Assembly (NCBI GenBank): GCA_012932865.1
Contig: SAXG01000043.1
Span: 124,001 to 188,000, forward strand
DNA: 64,000 nt
Source: Amylostereum areolatum
Lineage: Eukaryota > Basidiomycota > Agaricomycetes > Russulales > Stereaceae
Reading direction: 5' to 3'
The translations under genes and the position numbers were made by a program. Of the stretch, positions 49,813 through 62,057 are shown in pieces; the first letter of the stretch is position 1; each line of letters opens with the position of its first letter. Below the pieces are notes generated by a model. That model saw only the letters and a program-made list of their open reading frames with translations, was not told the origin of the DNA and searched no databases.

Positions 49813-50555
49813 AGGACCCCCGAAAATTAGGGGTGATGCCTGATCACCATCCTATGAAATTTTTGGGATTTTGGACCAAAATTTCTGATTTTTATCCGAT
49901 GAAAATGGCTGGAGCCATTGAAGGCCTGATTTTTATCCAATTTTCCCAGGGGCTGCTGGGGTGAGGCCTGATTTTTGTCCGATGATGCTACCAAAAATAG
50001 GCTTTTTGGCCTAGGTTTTCTGTCTACTCATGACCTGATTGGTGATTGCTTGCGGCTAGTTTGAGCGCGGATTGAGTATCAAAGTACAGTTTGTCCACCA
50101 AAGCACCAACTATGAGCCCGTAATTCAGCCCTCGTGGGGTGTTGCATGTGGCGGCTGCGCCGCCGCGGCCGCCGAATGCGGCCCGGAGCCGGAACCCATG
50201 CCGAGCTTCACCGAGTCACGGCTTCGCACTTCATGGGCACCATTTGGACTCTATACTGTACGATATCTGAGCATCTGAGGGTCTGATATACTGAATGTAA
50301 GAAGCCTTTCGCATTTCTGAAGCCTTATACACAGTCTCCGAAGACAATTTGACATTTTGGAGGCCTGATGTGTCAATCCGACGAAAAAAAAGGCCTTTTG
50401 GAGGCCTGATCACACATCCGACGAAAACTCCAAAATTTGGCAAAAAAGCAGATTTTATCCGGCGAAATCTGGCCAAATTTCCAAAATCATCCTATGGTCA
50501 AGCCTCAGATTTTGAGAAATCTGATCAGGCATCACCCCTAATTTTCGGGGGTCCT
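49813..50555. mobile_element. hAT-like MITE with perfect TIRs and 8-bp target duplication
   Basis: The left end AGGACCCCCGAAAATTAGGG continues for 34 bases and recurs exactly in reverse complement at the right end, which stops at 50555. The 8-base sequence GTGAGCGC flanks both sides (49805-49812 and 50556-50563), the target-duplication length of hAT elements. The 743-base interior has no transposase but carries several degenerate copies of a motif around GGCCTGAT followed by TCCGA. It would need a transposase supplied elsewhere. Confidence 0.85.
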
Positions 50556-50711
50556 GTGAGCGCTCCAAGGACGCGACTCGAGAAGAGAAGTCACTGCCAG
50601 TGCTTCGATCTTTTCGAGGCCTGCAGCGGCGACGTGAGCCAGATACTACGCATATAAAAACGCGCCTTCAGAGTTTTTTCTCCCCCCGAAAACCACAAGT
50701 TCCTCACTGGC

Positions 50712-51186
50712 ATGTCGATCCTCACATCGACTTGTATCATCTGCAAGCGGACGATGGAGTCCGCCTCTATCCCTTCTCATGCGACAGGGAAGCCGCACCT
50801 CCGTGCACTCGCACGACACATCTTTTCGCCCGAAAACCAATCACTCGACGCCGCCCGTACTAGCCAGCTAGTCGCCGCTGCGCGCCTAAGCATCATCGCG
50901 GCCATCGCAGCTTTTGGTCTGTGCCATTGTCGCTACCTGTATGCACTCCCTTCCTAATAATCCTCGAGGCGTTTCGCATCCATTCCCCACGAACACCACG
51001 GCTCCCACGAGCTCTACCAGATCTGCAGCACACCCGACATGGCAATGCGGGGGGTGCAACATCGTCATGAACATCAATGACAAAAACGCTCACCTCGCCG
51101 GCGCGGCGCACGCTGCCAAGGTCCGCGGCGGCCCCCAAGTCGACAAAACGTGTGTATATCGTCCCGTGATCCCATCGTCTCAGTGA
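50712..51186 (+). CDS. U1-like C2H2 zinc-finger protein
   Basis: Two fingers of the U1/JAZ spacing are visible: C-IICKRTMESASIPSH with a second His in ALARH or PHLRA, and WQCGGCNIVMNINDKNAHL with AAH. Each follows C-x2-C-x12-H-x5-H. ATG is at 50712. The two halves are in different frames; an intron at about 50939-51020 (82 bases) joins them. The end is uncertain, since a further intron may start near 51148. Such fingers bind RNA or DNA; no more can be said. It starts about 150 bases after the hAT-like element. Confidence 0.5.
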
Positions 51187-51357
51187 ACTGAGCTTCCGTA
51201 TCCTGTCCGCAGAAAAGTCAAGACGTGCGTCGATCCGTGAGCTTGGAGGCGTGGCACCGTCGATCTGTAGCACGATGCATAGTGTGACGTACACGCGGGG
51301 ACTTTGTATTCGACTCCTTGTCAGATGTCTGCCCCGATTGCGCATGCCCCAGCGATG

Positions 51358-53071
51358 TCACCGTTCCACAACACTTCCCCAGAGTCTATCATCTCCTGCT
51401 TCATTGCCGTCCACGACGACTTTGATCCCCACGCCAGCAGGCACGCATCCCTCTCCGAGCTCATTCACGAGTGCGCATTTGGCGGGGAGACCGGTGCAGT
51501 GCATCGGGAGGATATATGTGGGCGCGGGGCGGAGCGAATGCGCGAGGAACTCGACGGTGGGTTCAATGCGATTGGCGTGGTCCGGACGCGGCGAGGTGGA
51601 GCCCCCCGACAATCTGTCGTGGAAGCCAGCGATGTTGAGAACACGAAAAATAAGGCGAAGAGAGGGAAAACTTCGGTTCACTGCGAAACAAGGGTGAAGA
51701 CCACACACCATGTAAATCGGCCTGCTGAACGTCTTTATGGCGTCTTTGGCGACATTTACAACGCCCGCGTGCGAACATCTACCAACACCGCGGAGGTATC
51801 AGTACTCAGTCCTTACTCGGTGTAACTCAAGGATCAAATGCGGGTATGGAAGGGGGAAGGAGTTCGAAGAGCTCACGCGGTGAAGATCACGAGACCCTTC
51901 CCGAGCACGTCCACGGCAGCGTATCGCTCGTCCATGATATCCTGCAGACGCACAAGCCCAAACCCCTCAGATCGGGCGTTCACACAATGTTACGGCAAGG
52001 ACGTACCGGCTCCGGCGTCCACTTCCCGTCCTCCTCCTTCGCACCGGGCGCGACGACCCAGCGCATCCCTCCGAGGAGGCCCTCCTCCCACGACGTCGTC
52101 CTCTCAATTTCCCCGCTCACCTTCCGAAGAAACACGCCCAGGTCAGTATGCGTCCGCGCCCGAGGAGCTGTGAAGACCGCGCACCCAGACCGTCCCGCCC
52201 GCCACCACATGACCCTCGTCGTGCCTCTCCACCACAGCTCCCGCCTGTTCCATCTCATCGAACGTCGGGTCCGCCGGCAACCTCACGGACACCCTGTTTC
52301 CCGGCGGCGGCGCGATCCCCCGCGCGATCGGGCGCGACGGGTGCGCGTCGACGACGCATGCTCCTGGAGCATCCTTCAGGTGCCCTTCGTTCGGACGTGG
52401 GGCGGATCGGAGACGGAGGAAGGCGAGGAGTCCTCCGGTGTGGTCGGCGTGCCAGTGCGAGAGCACGACGCGCGATATGGTCTGTGGGTCAATGGCGAGT
52501 GCGGCGAGGTTGCGCGGGAGCGATCGCGAGTCGGGTCCGGTGTCGAAGAGCGTGAAGTGGGTCACACCGGATGCATCTTCTGTCTCCTATGTATATGTTC
52601 GGGTTTCAAGGTGCGTCCAACGGTTTATACGGGCATAAGCACGGGCTCTATGCCGAGTTTAAGAGCGCGGAGATAGAAGATACGCACGATGAGAGCGGAG
52701 AGGCCGTGTGCGCCTGTGGGTTCAAACGAGAACTGTATGTGGGCGGTGTGTCGCCCGAGAGCATACGATACGTACCGCAGCAGTAGTTTTCTAGGTCGAG
52801 GATGGGCACGCCCGTGAGCGGATCGATAGGCGGTGGGTTTGGTCCGCGGAGATGCTGGTGGATTTCGTGGGTGAATCCAGGGGGTAGCTTCGTAAACCTA
52901 GTATGGGCGAGGATGTCAGTCTGTTTCTCCTGGGGCTTTCGCGTGCCGTGCCGATGGGGGTACCGCGTCAGTGTAAATTTCTACGGACCATTCGATGGAG
53001 TTGTCGACGAGGAATGTGATAGAAAGCTTCGCGACGCGCGCGAGGAGAGATGCTCGGGATCCTTGGGCCAT
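51358..53071 (-). CDS. Metallo-beta-lactamase-fold hydrolase
   Basis: The MBL metal site is clear: VVLSHWHADHTGGLLAF (HxHxDH), with later His regions CSHAGVVN and LPMHCTG. The N-terminus reads LSITFLVDNSIEW, then FTKLPPGFTHEIHQH, ENYCCGAHGLSALI and HFTLFDTGPDS, matching the group related to dihydropterin-phosphate synthase-type MBL proteins. ATG is at 53069-53071; introns occur near 52893-52986, 52712-52760, 52582-52690 and within 51700-52140. Stop TGA 51358-51360. It should bind two metal ions and hydrolyse a small molecule; the substrate is unknown. Confidence 0.78.
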
Positions 53072-53847
53072 ATTCTCACTGTTGCTTCGTGAGGAAAATG
53101 GAGAAAGTACGAATCTGTATGATAGGTAAGTTAAGTCGATCAAGGGTGGACGGTGAATTGAGGGCATAGTAAGACCATGGCCGTCACGTGGCGCTTGATA
53201 CCGTTGGGGTTAAGTGCTTATCCTTCTGTCTCCGATTCCTCGGAGAAATGCGCCATTCGTCGAGCCTTCTTATGATATTGATAAATGTGGTTGATTTCGG
53301 CTGTGTTTTATTGGTTGAACATACGTCACACTTACAACACACCATCGATCTATCTATGGAGTTACTGTAATGACATGTCACTCAGAGAGTGGGCGGTGCA
53401 GCGCTGGGTGTCGGTACCAGGTCGAGATCTAATACATATGTACATACTTTGTTCCGTACATATTCTGTCAGAGCCGGAACTCCCGCCGGGTGTCGCTAGC
53501 TGCCAACAATGTACGAACGATACGCCAGAATACATCGTTCATAGGCGCGTGATAAATTGGCCGAATATATGCGCAGGCTCCGAGTCGGTGAAGGCAACTG
53601 ATGCAGATGGACTGATGCCGTGATAATTATGACTTCGGCGAAGTTGTTGAATAATCTCCTGTTCTGATATGTCTTTCCACCGTGCGCGCATCTGCGCCGC
53701 CGCTGCCGTCCCGGGTACCTCTGCCTTTTTCCTCTCTCGTCTACTCAGTCTCCTGGAGCTGGGCGTCGCGCCCAGGAAGCTCCGAACGTACACGCACAAA
53801 TGGATGGGGCCGTGCACGCCTTCCCAGCGCGGAACCGACCCAATTTC
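53072..53847. other. Intergenic region
   Basis: About 780 bases of lower GC separate the MBL gene from the first duplicated segment. Short ORFs occur on both strands but none has a recognisable domain. Confidence 0.45.
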
Positions 53848-55573
53848 GAACGAGGGCGGGAACGCATCTGATATGTCGGAAACTATTACTTGAATGGCTG
53901 CCCTGCCAGCCTACCCCCACTTGACCTTGCCCCCTGTAGTCTCTCTTCCACCTCCATCACCCTTTGTCGCGCCCCCCGACCCCGCCCTCGACCCCGCCGT
54001 CTCCTGCCCGCCTCCCCATGCCTGCTCTCGAGTCCCCCCGAGACCGCGTCTACGGCGGTCACTACCCCTCGATGCGCCCAGATGTCTACGCTCGACCGCC
54101 GCCACACCCCTTCTACCCTCAACACGCGTACGCGCACCCGCCGCCGCATCCCCCCTACCGCGACGACGGAATGTACCCACCCAACATCGCCTACCAGCCC
54201 TGGCCCTCCGAATTCGTCCCAGGCCGCCCGCCCGCCGCCGCGCTGCAGCCGCCCCCGCCCCCGCCCGCTCACAAAGTGTGGATCCTCGACTGTCGCACCT
54301 GCCGCACCTTCCTCACCAACCGAGGCATGAAGGTACGTCGGCCCGTTTTTTTCACCCCGAACGAGTCCTGAGCGTGTGGAGCAGGCCGTGCTCCTACTGC
54401 ACCCGCACGTCCCGCTCTTCTCCACCGACGCCCTCCCCATCAACTGCTCCGCCCACCCCGCCTCCCCCGCCCCCGCCCCCGTCCCCGCCCCCTCCACCGA
54501 CCCCCCGCGCACCTGCGAATGCCTCACCCAGACCCTCTGCTGCCACGGATGCGGCCAGGGCGTCGGCTACATGATCGTCATCCCCGTACGTCCCCCCTTC
54601 GCCCCTCACTCACATCGCTCACATCACTCAAATTCGACTGCTGCACAGTGCCCCCGCTGCACCTCCTCCATGTCCGCCGCCAACCGCGCCACGAACGGCC
54701 ACCGCTTCGTCTTCCATTCGTCCGAGATCACCGCCTCCGAGCGCCACTACATCGAGCACGAACCCGGCGTGCTCCCGATCTACGCCGCCCCCCCGCCGCC
54801 CTCGGACCGCGCCGCGCCGCTCCCCCTCCCGCTCTCCCCGCACGCGTCCTTCCTCCCGACCTCGCCCTCGCTCGCGTCCACCTTCTCCTCCCCGGACCCC
54901 GTCACCTACTACATCCCAGACCCGCCCTCGCCCACGTCCAGCACCACCTCCTCGGACCTGCCCGCCCTCCTGCCGCCCTCCCCGTCGTCCTCGGCCGGCT
55001 CCCCTCGCTCCCCCCGCACCTCCCACCGTCGCAACCGCCCGCTCTCCCGCACGCACGACGAGTTCCACCCCCCCGCGCGCGGGCACGCCCTCGAGCACGC
55101 GAACTACGCCTACGGACCCGAGCGCGGACGCGCGGACGACGAGGGACCGCCGGAGGCCGCCAAGCAGGCCGTGCGGCCCCTGCGCGCGGGCGAGGTGCTG
55201 CATTGGCATCATCTGTCCAGGGCGGGCGAGATCTCCGGCGTCAGGGAGGACAGGCGCGCGCGCGGGAGGAAGGGCATGATGTACGACCGCTGAGCATTCC
55301 TCGCCACCCCCCTCCCCCCCCGTTCCGCCTTCAAGCTTCACGACCCGATACCATATAATCATTTCACGTCCCCTCGTCCATTGTCCTTGTCTTCAATATC
55401 ATGTCCTCGTTGTATCTGTCGAACCCATACCCGCATCTATACCCCCACCCCAGTACATAATGTTATGGCCTATTTCCACGAGCCGTCCTGTACCTCGACG
55501 CCACCTACTACGCTTTACTTATACAGGAGTACGAATCCCACGTCCGCCGCCTGTATGGCGCGGATGATACACG
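53848..55573 (+). repeat. Segmental duplication, copy A (FAM72 segment)
   Basis: About 1.73 kb is almost identical to 62058-63790 in the same orientation. The match starts at TCGAACGAGGGCGGGAACGC and ends around GGCGCGGATGATACAC. Only a handful of substitutions and short length changes separate the copies across coding, intron and 3' flanking DNA. Confidence 0.92.
54018..55293 (+). CDS. FAM72-like protein, copy A
   Basis: A Pro-rich N-terminus precedes the FAM72 domain: KVWILDCRTCRTFLTNRGMK, VPLFSTDALPINCSA, CECLTQTLCCHGCGQGVGYM and PCPRCTSSMSAANRATNGHR, with paired Cys that probably bind zinc, then FVFHSSEI and ERHYIEHEPG. Three exons from ATG 54018: introns 54333-54384 and 54586-54648. The C-terminal half is a disordered Ser/Pro tail. 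Human FAM72A acts in the nucleus and regulates the uracil glycosylase UNG2; the fungal role is unknown. Confidence 0.85.
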
Positions 55574-58500
55574 CGGCCGGCCGCGTCCTTCGTCCTCGAC
55601 GAATTGTGTTGTACCCACTACTAATAAATATCATCGAAGACGTCTGCTTCGCGTCCCACAGACGCGCGCTCGAGAATGTGCGTGCGTGCGGTACGCCGGG
55701 AATGACATGATGGCATTTGCGAGCCTCGCACGGAAAACCCTTCGGAAGACATTGTTTTGCATTCCGGGAAGCGGGAAGCTGACGGAGAGAAATGTACTGC
55801 TTGTCGATAAAGAAGTTCGAGGGAGGAGGAGGCCGGGAAGACGGAGGGATAGCAAAAGCGTCGACGGAAAGAAACCGACGCGTCCGAAATGAACGAACCG
55901 GAACGGGATGGCTGCCACGGACTTCCGCGTCCATTTTCCATTTTCTCTCCGCATCTTTCTCGCTCCTCGCCGCGACGCGACCATCTCTTCCACGGACAAC
56001 ACCCACCCGGACCTGTTGTATCGCGCAACCGCCGCCCATCTCCAAACGCACTCTTGAAGCTAGCATCGGCGGGGCGCTCAAACACGAAGGCAGTGCACGG
56101 AGTCGGGTTCTAGAGGTCGGCGATGAAGGGCGGATCCACGCGTCTGGACGGACTCAAAGGTGAGCAAACGCACGTCCGAGGTCTATTCCGCACTCACCGT
56201 CGACAAACCTGACTTCCCCCTTCTTGACCGCACCACATCCGTCCTCTGCCACCGTCCAAATGGCGCCGGTCCGTCGCGTGGCGTCCGTCCCATCCCCTCT
56301 ACCCCGCACACCAACCTCCTGCCCGTTCCAAGCCGCTCCGGACTGCGCGGTTACGGAGACCGCACAACGCGCGAAAACACAGGGCACGGCACGGCGCCCT
56401 CCAGCACCACGCCAGCACCTCCTGCGTCAGCGCGAACACGCCTAGGAGAGACGGTGGATGAGGGACTGGAAGGGGGCCGTCGAGACGGGATTGCGCGTCG
56501 CGGACGCTACCTGGAAGCACGGTAAGTGCTTCTGTCTATCAGGGAATGGCACGGACTTACCTGAACGTCCTGGCGACGATAGTCGCTTCCACCACCACAT
56601 CGCGCCCGCGCTCCTAATGCCAGTTGCGATAAAATGGATGCGAGAGGGGCTGTCGCCGCCTGTTCCCTGAAGAGAGCCGATGTGAGTGAGTAGTCCCCTC
56701 GAAAAAGCGGCGAGGACTCACGCATACCGTCCCCCTCAACGCGTCCAGCGTGCGCACCGCCTTGACGCTCGCCACGCGCCCATGGCACGTCCCGACGCGA
56801 CCGACTCCGTACGCGTGTACTTCGCACGCCGCAAAAACGCCGTTCGTGTTCAGCTGCGTGTGCCAGGAAACCGGGTGGGCGAAGCTTGCGCGGGACGAAA
56901 GCAGGTAAGCGCCTCCGCCGTCTGTTCGTGCTCACGCACTCACCCGCCGCGCTCCCAGGACATCATCCACGTTTGTGTGTCCGCCGGCTAAGCGGACACG
57001 GCGTCCTCCCCGCTCCGGCGTGACCCCGTCGATGGGCACGCCAGTATCACGGCGCGGGTCCATCTTGTGTCCGCAGCATTCGTTCTGTGACACAAAGCTC
57101 AGCGTCGGGTGGAAGGGCAGACGCGCGGAGAGGAACGTACCGACGAGGGGAGCGAGCTCGCGCTTGGGAAACTGCGAGAAGGGTGTAGGAGAGATTCTGT
57201 ACAACAAAGGTAAGCACGAACCTGCCCTCCTTCATCAAAAGAAACCCACTAACACGCACGTAGGACAGCGGCGCCGGCGCACCTGCGCCGCGTTCCCCTC
57301 CGCAATCTCGACGCCGTGTTGACGCGCGCGTCTGTCTCATCTTCTGTGGGCGACGTGGGAGCACTCGATGAAGGGGCTGATGACCTGCACCGGGTCAACG
57401 ATGTGCGGCGGCGGCGGAGAAGACGGGATTTGGATGACGTACCGGGGGGACGCGTAGTAGTACGGAAGGGGGCTGGGCGGTAACGTCCCCACACCACCCG
57501 GGAGCTTTCTGCATTGTGGACGTCAGGGTGGGGTGGCAACGGGGCAGCGGTCAGAAGAACACATACCGATGCCAATGGTGCTTGCGATGGTGAGGACGGG
57601 AAAAGACTTGGAAGCGTAGGTAAGGTCAATCCTCGCCTCTCTGAGGGAATCTTACTTACCAGAAAACATGCAGGTCAGAGATGCATGCGGCTGCACCGCA
57701 CTCCCCTCCCCACCGACGCCGTGTCATTCTTGACCCCTACCCGTCGTGGGCCGCTCGCCGCAAGAACCTCGAAAGCTCAATTCCGTTTGGGTGTCGGTTG
57801 GTGCGTGCAGCACGCATTCTACTGTCCAACAGGTGAGTCAATAGCACTCCTGAAGGGGGGAGAAGCTCACCCACAGACGACAGAGTGTGGATGTATTTGT
57901 GGCGGCTCTGTGTTGCGCCAGACGTGCGCAGAGCGTCTCCTGCATAGTGGTCAGTATTTAGTACCAACAGCGGGTATGGTGGAGTGTATAGAAAGGGAAT
58001 GACGAGTGATACAAAAAGAGGACAAAACGGAGAGGGAGGATGAGAAGAGGAAGGTGCAGATATGCACCCTTTTATCCTGCATTCTTGTGCACGGACCCCC
58101 CAGCCTGTGGGACTCCCGCAAGCATCCTTTAGGCCCGAAACATCGGCCAGTGCTTCGCGAAGCAAGTCCGAATGAGCGGGAACGGGCAACAGGTACCACA
58201 CTGCCGATACTCACCTTGTGCAGGGTGCTGTGGCCTGCATTCTGCAGGATCCAGCTGGGGACTTCGAGCACTGCAAGATATATTTGCTGTGACTTGCAAT
58301 GAGCATGCACAAGATGGAAAGTCCACCGTGGCGGCCTCAAGTGTTGGCCGAAAGATAATCTGCAGAATCTATCGCGTGAAACTGAAAGGGTTCCGTTGCT
58401 TCCGTGTTCTTGCCAAGATATTTATATTCAAGGGAATGGTTGTGATGTTGGGGGGATGGAAATAGATGGAGGAGTCCTACGCACCTCGCGACGGAAACAG

Positions 58501-59664
58501 TCCAACAGAGGCCAGATGCTGCTGTCCGCCCATATTCTCCGAAGCTTGGAGTGGACAAGATTTCATTTTTAGCCATACTTGCATCTGCACACAAGATCAG
58601 GCTGAGCGGAATCAGGGGATGAGGGAGAGCGTGTGGTGCACCGCTGACTTGTAAGTTAGAGTCTACGATGGATTTGGCATTTGCGAGTTTACGATAGATT
58701 TGGCATTTGCGAGTTTGCATCAATTGGGCCGTCTCAACTTTGATCGGTTCATTCACCACCCTTCATCAGTACTATGTTCTCCGCATGCCTGTCCTCCCCA
58801 AGTTCTCACATTCTGTCCCCCTTAGTCTCAACCTCAATTGCATAGCGGGGAGAATATGTGTAACATGACGGGGAGTAGTTTAACTTCCTCGCAGTCCTCA
58901 TCTAGCATCTATTGTAGCTATTCCAAACGCGTGCGGACACCCATGGTTGCAATCTAGGCCGCTGACCCCCGATAAGAGTGCAGGCGCAAAAGAAGGCCCG
59001 CTTGCTGTGGAACGACCAGCTGATCGGGGTGAACGGCCAGGCCTGTGACAATGTGAAGGGTAAGTAAAAATGGCAACCTGGACCCAAAATCCTGTTGTGG
59101 TCTTCACGCAAGCAGAATGGAATCCACCGATAGGATTCCCTTCTGCGTGTCGGAAGATGGGACAGGAGGGAAACACATACCATGGCCCAGGAGGGCAACC
59201 AAGCAAGGGAGCGGAGGGAGCGGAATCATGACGGGCGCGGCTCCAGACTGGAGGTAACAGCCGCCGCATGGATCTGGGAACGAGAAACCGGGGCGCCGAG
59301 AGATGGCCGCGCTGCGAGGGCAAGATTTACGTAGTCAGTTGGCTCAAGATATATATCCTATTTTATTCCGCAAATATTTCCCCCTCCTCCGTATCGGAAT
59401 AAACCCCCCCTTCCGTTGGCACCAATACCCCCTCCGCCACCCCATACTCCCCTGGACGGTGTCCTCTGCGTGCGGCCTCCGACGCCATTCGCAGGCGCTC
59501 TGGTGCGGAGCTGTACGCGTTGTCTGCTCCATCCCCGAGCACGCGAGATGCGGACAGAAAGCGCGGCGCTGCTGTTCGTCTCCGCGAAGGCGGAGGCGCA
59601 CCCCCCGTCGTCTTTTGTAAGTCCCTACCCTCTGTCCCATTCATCTCCATGCGCTGACGTCCTC
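55574..59664. other. Spacer between duplicated segments, no confident gene
   Basis: About 4.1 kb with many splice-like motifs and short ORFs on both strands. On the minus strand, around 56700-57500, protein-like pieces occur (for example HGRVASVKAVRTLDALRG, KRELAPLVGTFLSARL), which may be remnants of a multi-exon gene, but I could not join them and recognise no family. A 26-base tandem repeat lies at 58665-58716. Confidence 0.4.
58665..58716. repeat. 26-base tandem duplication
   Basis: Two adjacent copies of a 26-base unit containing GATTTGGCATTTGCGAGTTT differ at a single position in the preceding six bases. Confidence 0.85.
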
Positions 59665-60880
59665 GACGCAGGACCGGTGCTGCGGACGCAAACACGCCTC
59701 CACGCGAAGGGCGATTTTTGGAGGCCCAGGCCGAGCGGCGAGTGACCCAGTGCGCGTGCACGGGTTGAGAGCGACGACGACGCGGGGGTGGCGTCGCGTG
59801 TGGAGGGGCGAGCGCACGGCGCCGCCGCGCGTCGTATGGGCTGTGCGCACTGCTGGTGAGTGCATATCGCAGAAAGGTTGGAATACGATGTGCTCACCGC
59901 ATTGTGCAGCTGCTTCTTTCCCGCGACGGGCGTGGCGGAGCCACGCCTCCTTGTTCAGTTTGAAGCCAACGGAGGACGACACCGTGGACCGTGGTACGCC
60001 CTCCCCGCTTGTCTGTACCGCCCCCGAGGCTGACGCCTTGCGCCCGCCGTAGGTGCTGCGGACGCAAAACGGCGTCCACGCCGCCCTCGATTTCTCGAGG
60101 TTGCGGCCCCCGCGGCGAGCGGACCAGGCTGCAACGACGGATGAAATCGGCGGAGCGAGAGCGCGGCGGAGCCGCGCGGACGTCGCCCCCTGCCCTGCGT
60201 GAGGCTTAGTTTCACGCGACGGAGGGGATGTGCGTGCTCACCGTCGTGCAAGGACCGCGACGTAGGGAGGCCGAGCGCGGCGCAGCCGCGCGGATCCCTG
60301 TTGCGTCGAGTCAGGTGCGTTTTGTCTTCGGAAGGGGAGGACGACGGCTCACGCGCATTTTCAGTGGCGAAAACCGCGCCCGGTTCGTCGCTCATGCTGT
60401 CGTTTTCCCCGCCCATCGTGACAGACCTTGGGCGCAGGATGCGTGCTGCGGACGGCGTTCGGGGTCCCCGCGAACGTCGAAATCCCGAGGTCGAGGCCCC
60501 GCGGCGAGCGGTGCGCGCTGCATACGAAGGACGAGCGCGGCGTGCACGTCGACGAGATGTCGACGTGAGGAGGGGGAGCGCGGCGCAGCCGCGCGTACGT
60601 CCTTCTCCTGCACTGTCGGACGGTGAGAGTTTTCAGGCGGAGGGGAGATGCACGCTTACCTTTCTTGTTCAGGTCCCGCGCCGCGTTCTCACCTGCGTCG
60701 CGCAGGAGGTCTCCGTCTCGGTACGTCTCGTCCCGTCCCGCCCCTCTTGCCCCCCGCCGCTGACGTTTGCGCCCCAGGGTGACGCGAACGGACAGCCAAC
60801 GGGGCCCGAAAAGGGGAGGGCCCGGCCGCGGCGGCGAGCGATGCGGTGGGTCGCGCATGTCCGCGCACGCTGTAGACGAA
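59665..60880. repeat. GC-rich degenerate tandem array, about 385-base period
   Basis: Landmarks recur in the same order. GTGCTGCGGACG appears near 59674, 60053 and 60446. GGCCC...GCGGCGAGCG appears near 59730, 60108, 60498 and 60830. GAGCGCGGCG(C/G)AGCCGCGCG appears near 60150, 60265 and 60572. Spacings of about 380-390 bases suggest three to four diverged units. Several units contain splice-like gtgag...cag pairs, but no frame gives a recognisable protein. Confidence 0.6.
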
Positions 60881-62057
60881 GGCGGTGAGTCTTTGCGCGC
60901 GTGGACAGACGGGGGAGGTACCTGCGAGCAGGGTTCTCTCCAGCCGGACGAGCCGGACAGAGGCTGCGAAGGTGTCGGGGATGCGTGGAGGGGGAGCGTC
61001 GGGCTGGAGGCATGTCAGGGTTTCCCGACGTTCGAAGAGCGGGGGACTGACGCACCTGATGTTCGCACAGTCCCGTCCCGACCACCCCTCTCTTCCTGCG
61101 GACGTTCTGGAGAGCTCTCCAGGCGTGGTTGAGCGCGAGAGTGGCAGTGACCTCTCGTTGCGCAGGCCCTCGCATGTCCAAGTGTCCTCCTCGCGCAGAC
61201 GGCGGGCGGTGGCCGCCAAAGGGGGGGCTGTTCGCGCGGAAAGGGAGGAGACGCGGGGAGCGTGGCTGACGGCGCGTGGGGTGCAAAAGAGGCGGACGGT
61301 GCCCGACGGGAAGGCGACGAACGCAGGTGGGGCGCGCGACACACGGGATGCCGTCGTTCGTCGCGCGGGGGAGAAGGCGGAGTGGAGGGCGGGAGGTACG
61401 TCAGACACGATTCGCGGGTGGTGGATGCGAGACTGACGACGATCGCAGACGTCCTGCCCGCTCTCGGCAGCTCCCGGAGGGACGGCGGTCGATCTGCGAG
61501 ACGCGCGACGAGCGGGGGCGATGTATGCGCGCGCGGCGGACAGGGCTGGATGAGGGCGGCGAGGGATGTGCGGCGAACGTTGGCGCGGGTGGTTGCGAGG
61601 ATCGGCGGGCGGAGAGGACGTTCGCATGTAAATAAACGTACGGACGGATGTCGCGAACGCGCAAGCTGGCGGGCCAGGCGGATGGGCGATTTTCGGCTAG
61701 ATGGCGTGAGTGACGGCGTGAAGGAACGAGGGAGACGCGTACTCGGGGCAGAATGCGAGTGCGAGACGCTCCGTCGGTGCCCTAGAGAGCGCGGCCGGTG
61801 CCCTTGAGAGCGGGAAAACGCCCCGTCGGTGTCCTAGAGAGCAGGGAAAGGACAGAGTCCTCGTTTTATCGCTGAACGTTTTCTGCCTGCGATTCGGCGG
61901 AGAGCGCGGATTGGGCGAGCGCGGAACGGGCGAGTGGGCGAAGGAGAGAGAGAGAGAGAGCACGAAGGCAGGCACGCACTCCGGCGCCGTCGCGTCACGC
62001 CTCCTGCCTCTAACCACCACGACCGCCGCCGCTCCTTCCCCCGTGGGCACCCGTCTC
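60881..62057. other. GC-rich spacer with GA microsatellite
   Basis: Long overlapping ORFs on both strands reflect the high GC content rather than clear genes. A GA run lies at 61944-61960. GTCGGTG(C/T)CCTAGAGAGC recurs around 61773-61845. Confidence 0.45.

Noticed and set aside
49813..50555. CRISPR-like array from repeated GGCCTGAT motifs
   Set aside because: Spacing and repeat length are irregular, the host is a eukaryote, and TIRs with an 8-base duplication explain the unit as a transposon.
53886..54527. Minus-strand ORF of 213 codons over the FAM72 gene, repeated at 62096
   Set aside because: A shadow of the Pro/Ala-rich FAM72 coding strand; the plus strand has the Cys-rich domain with clean introns.
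60197..61810. Long ORFs (180-310 codons) on both strands
   Set aside because: They overlap each other in several frames, are Arg/Ala/Pro-rich as expected from high GC, and show no domain.
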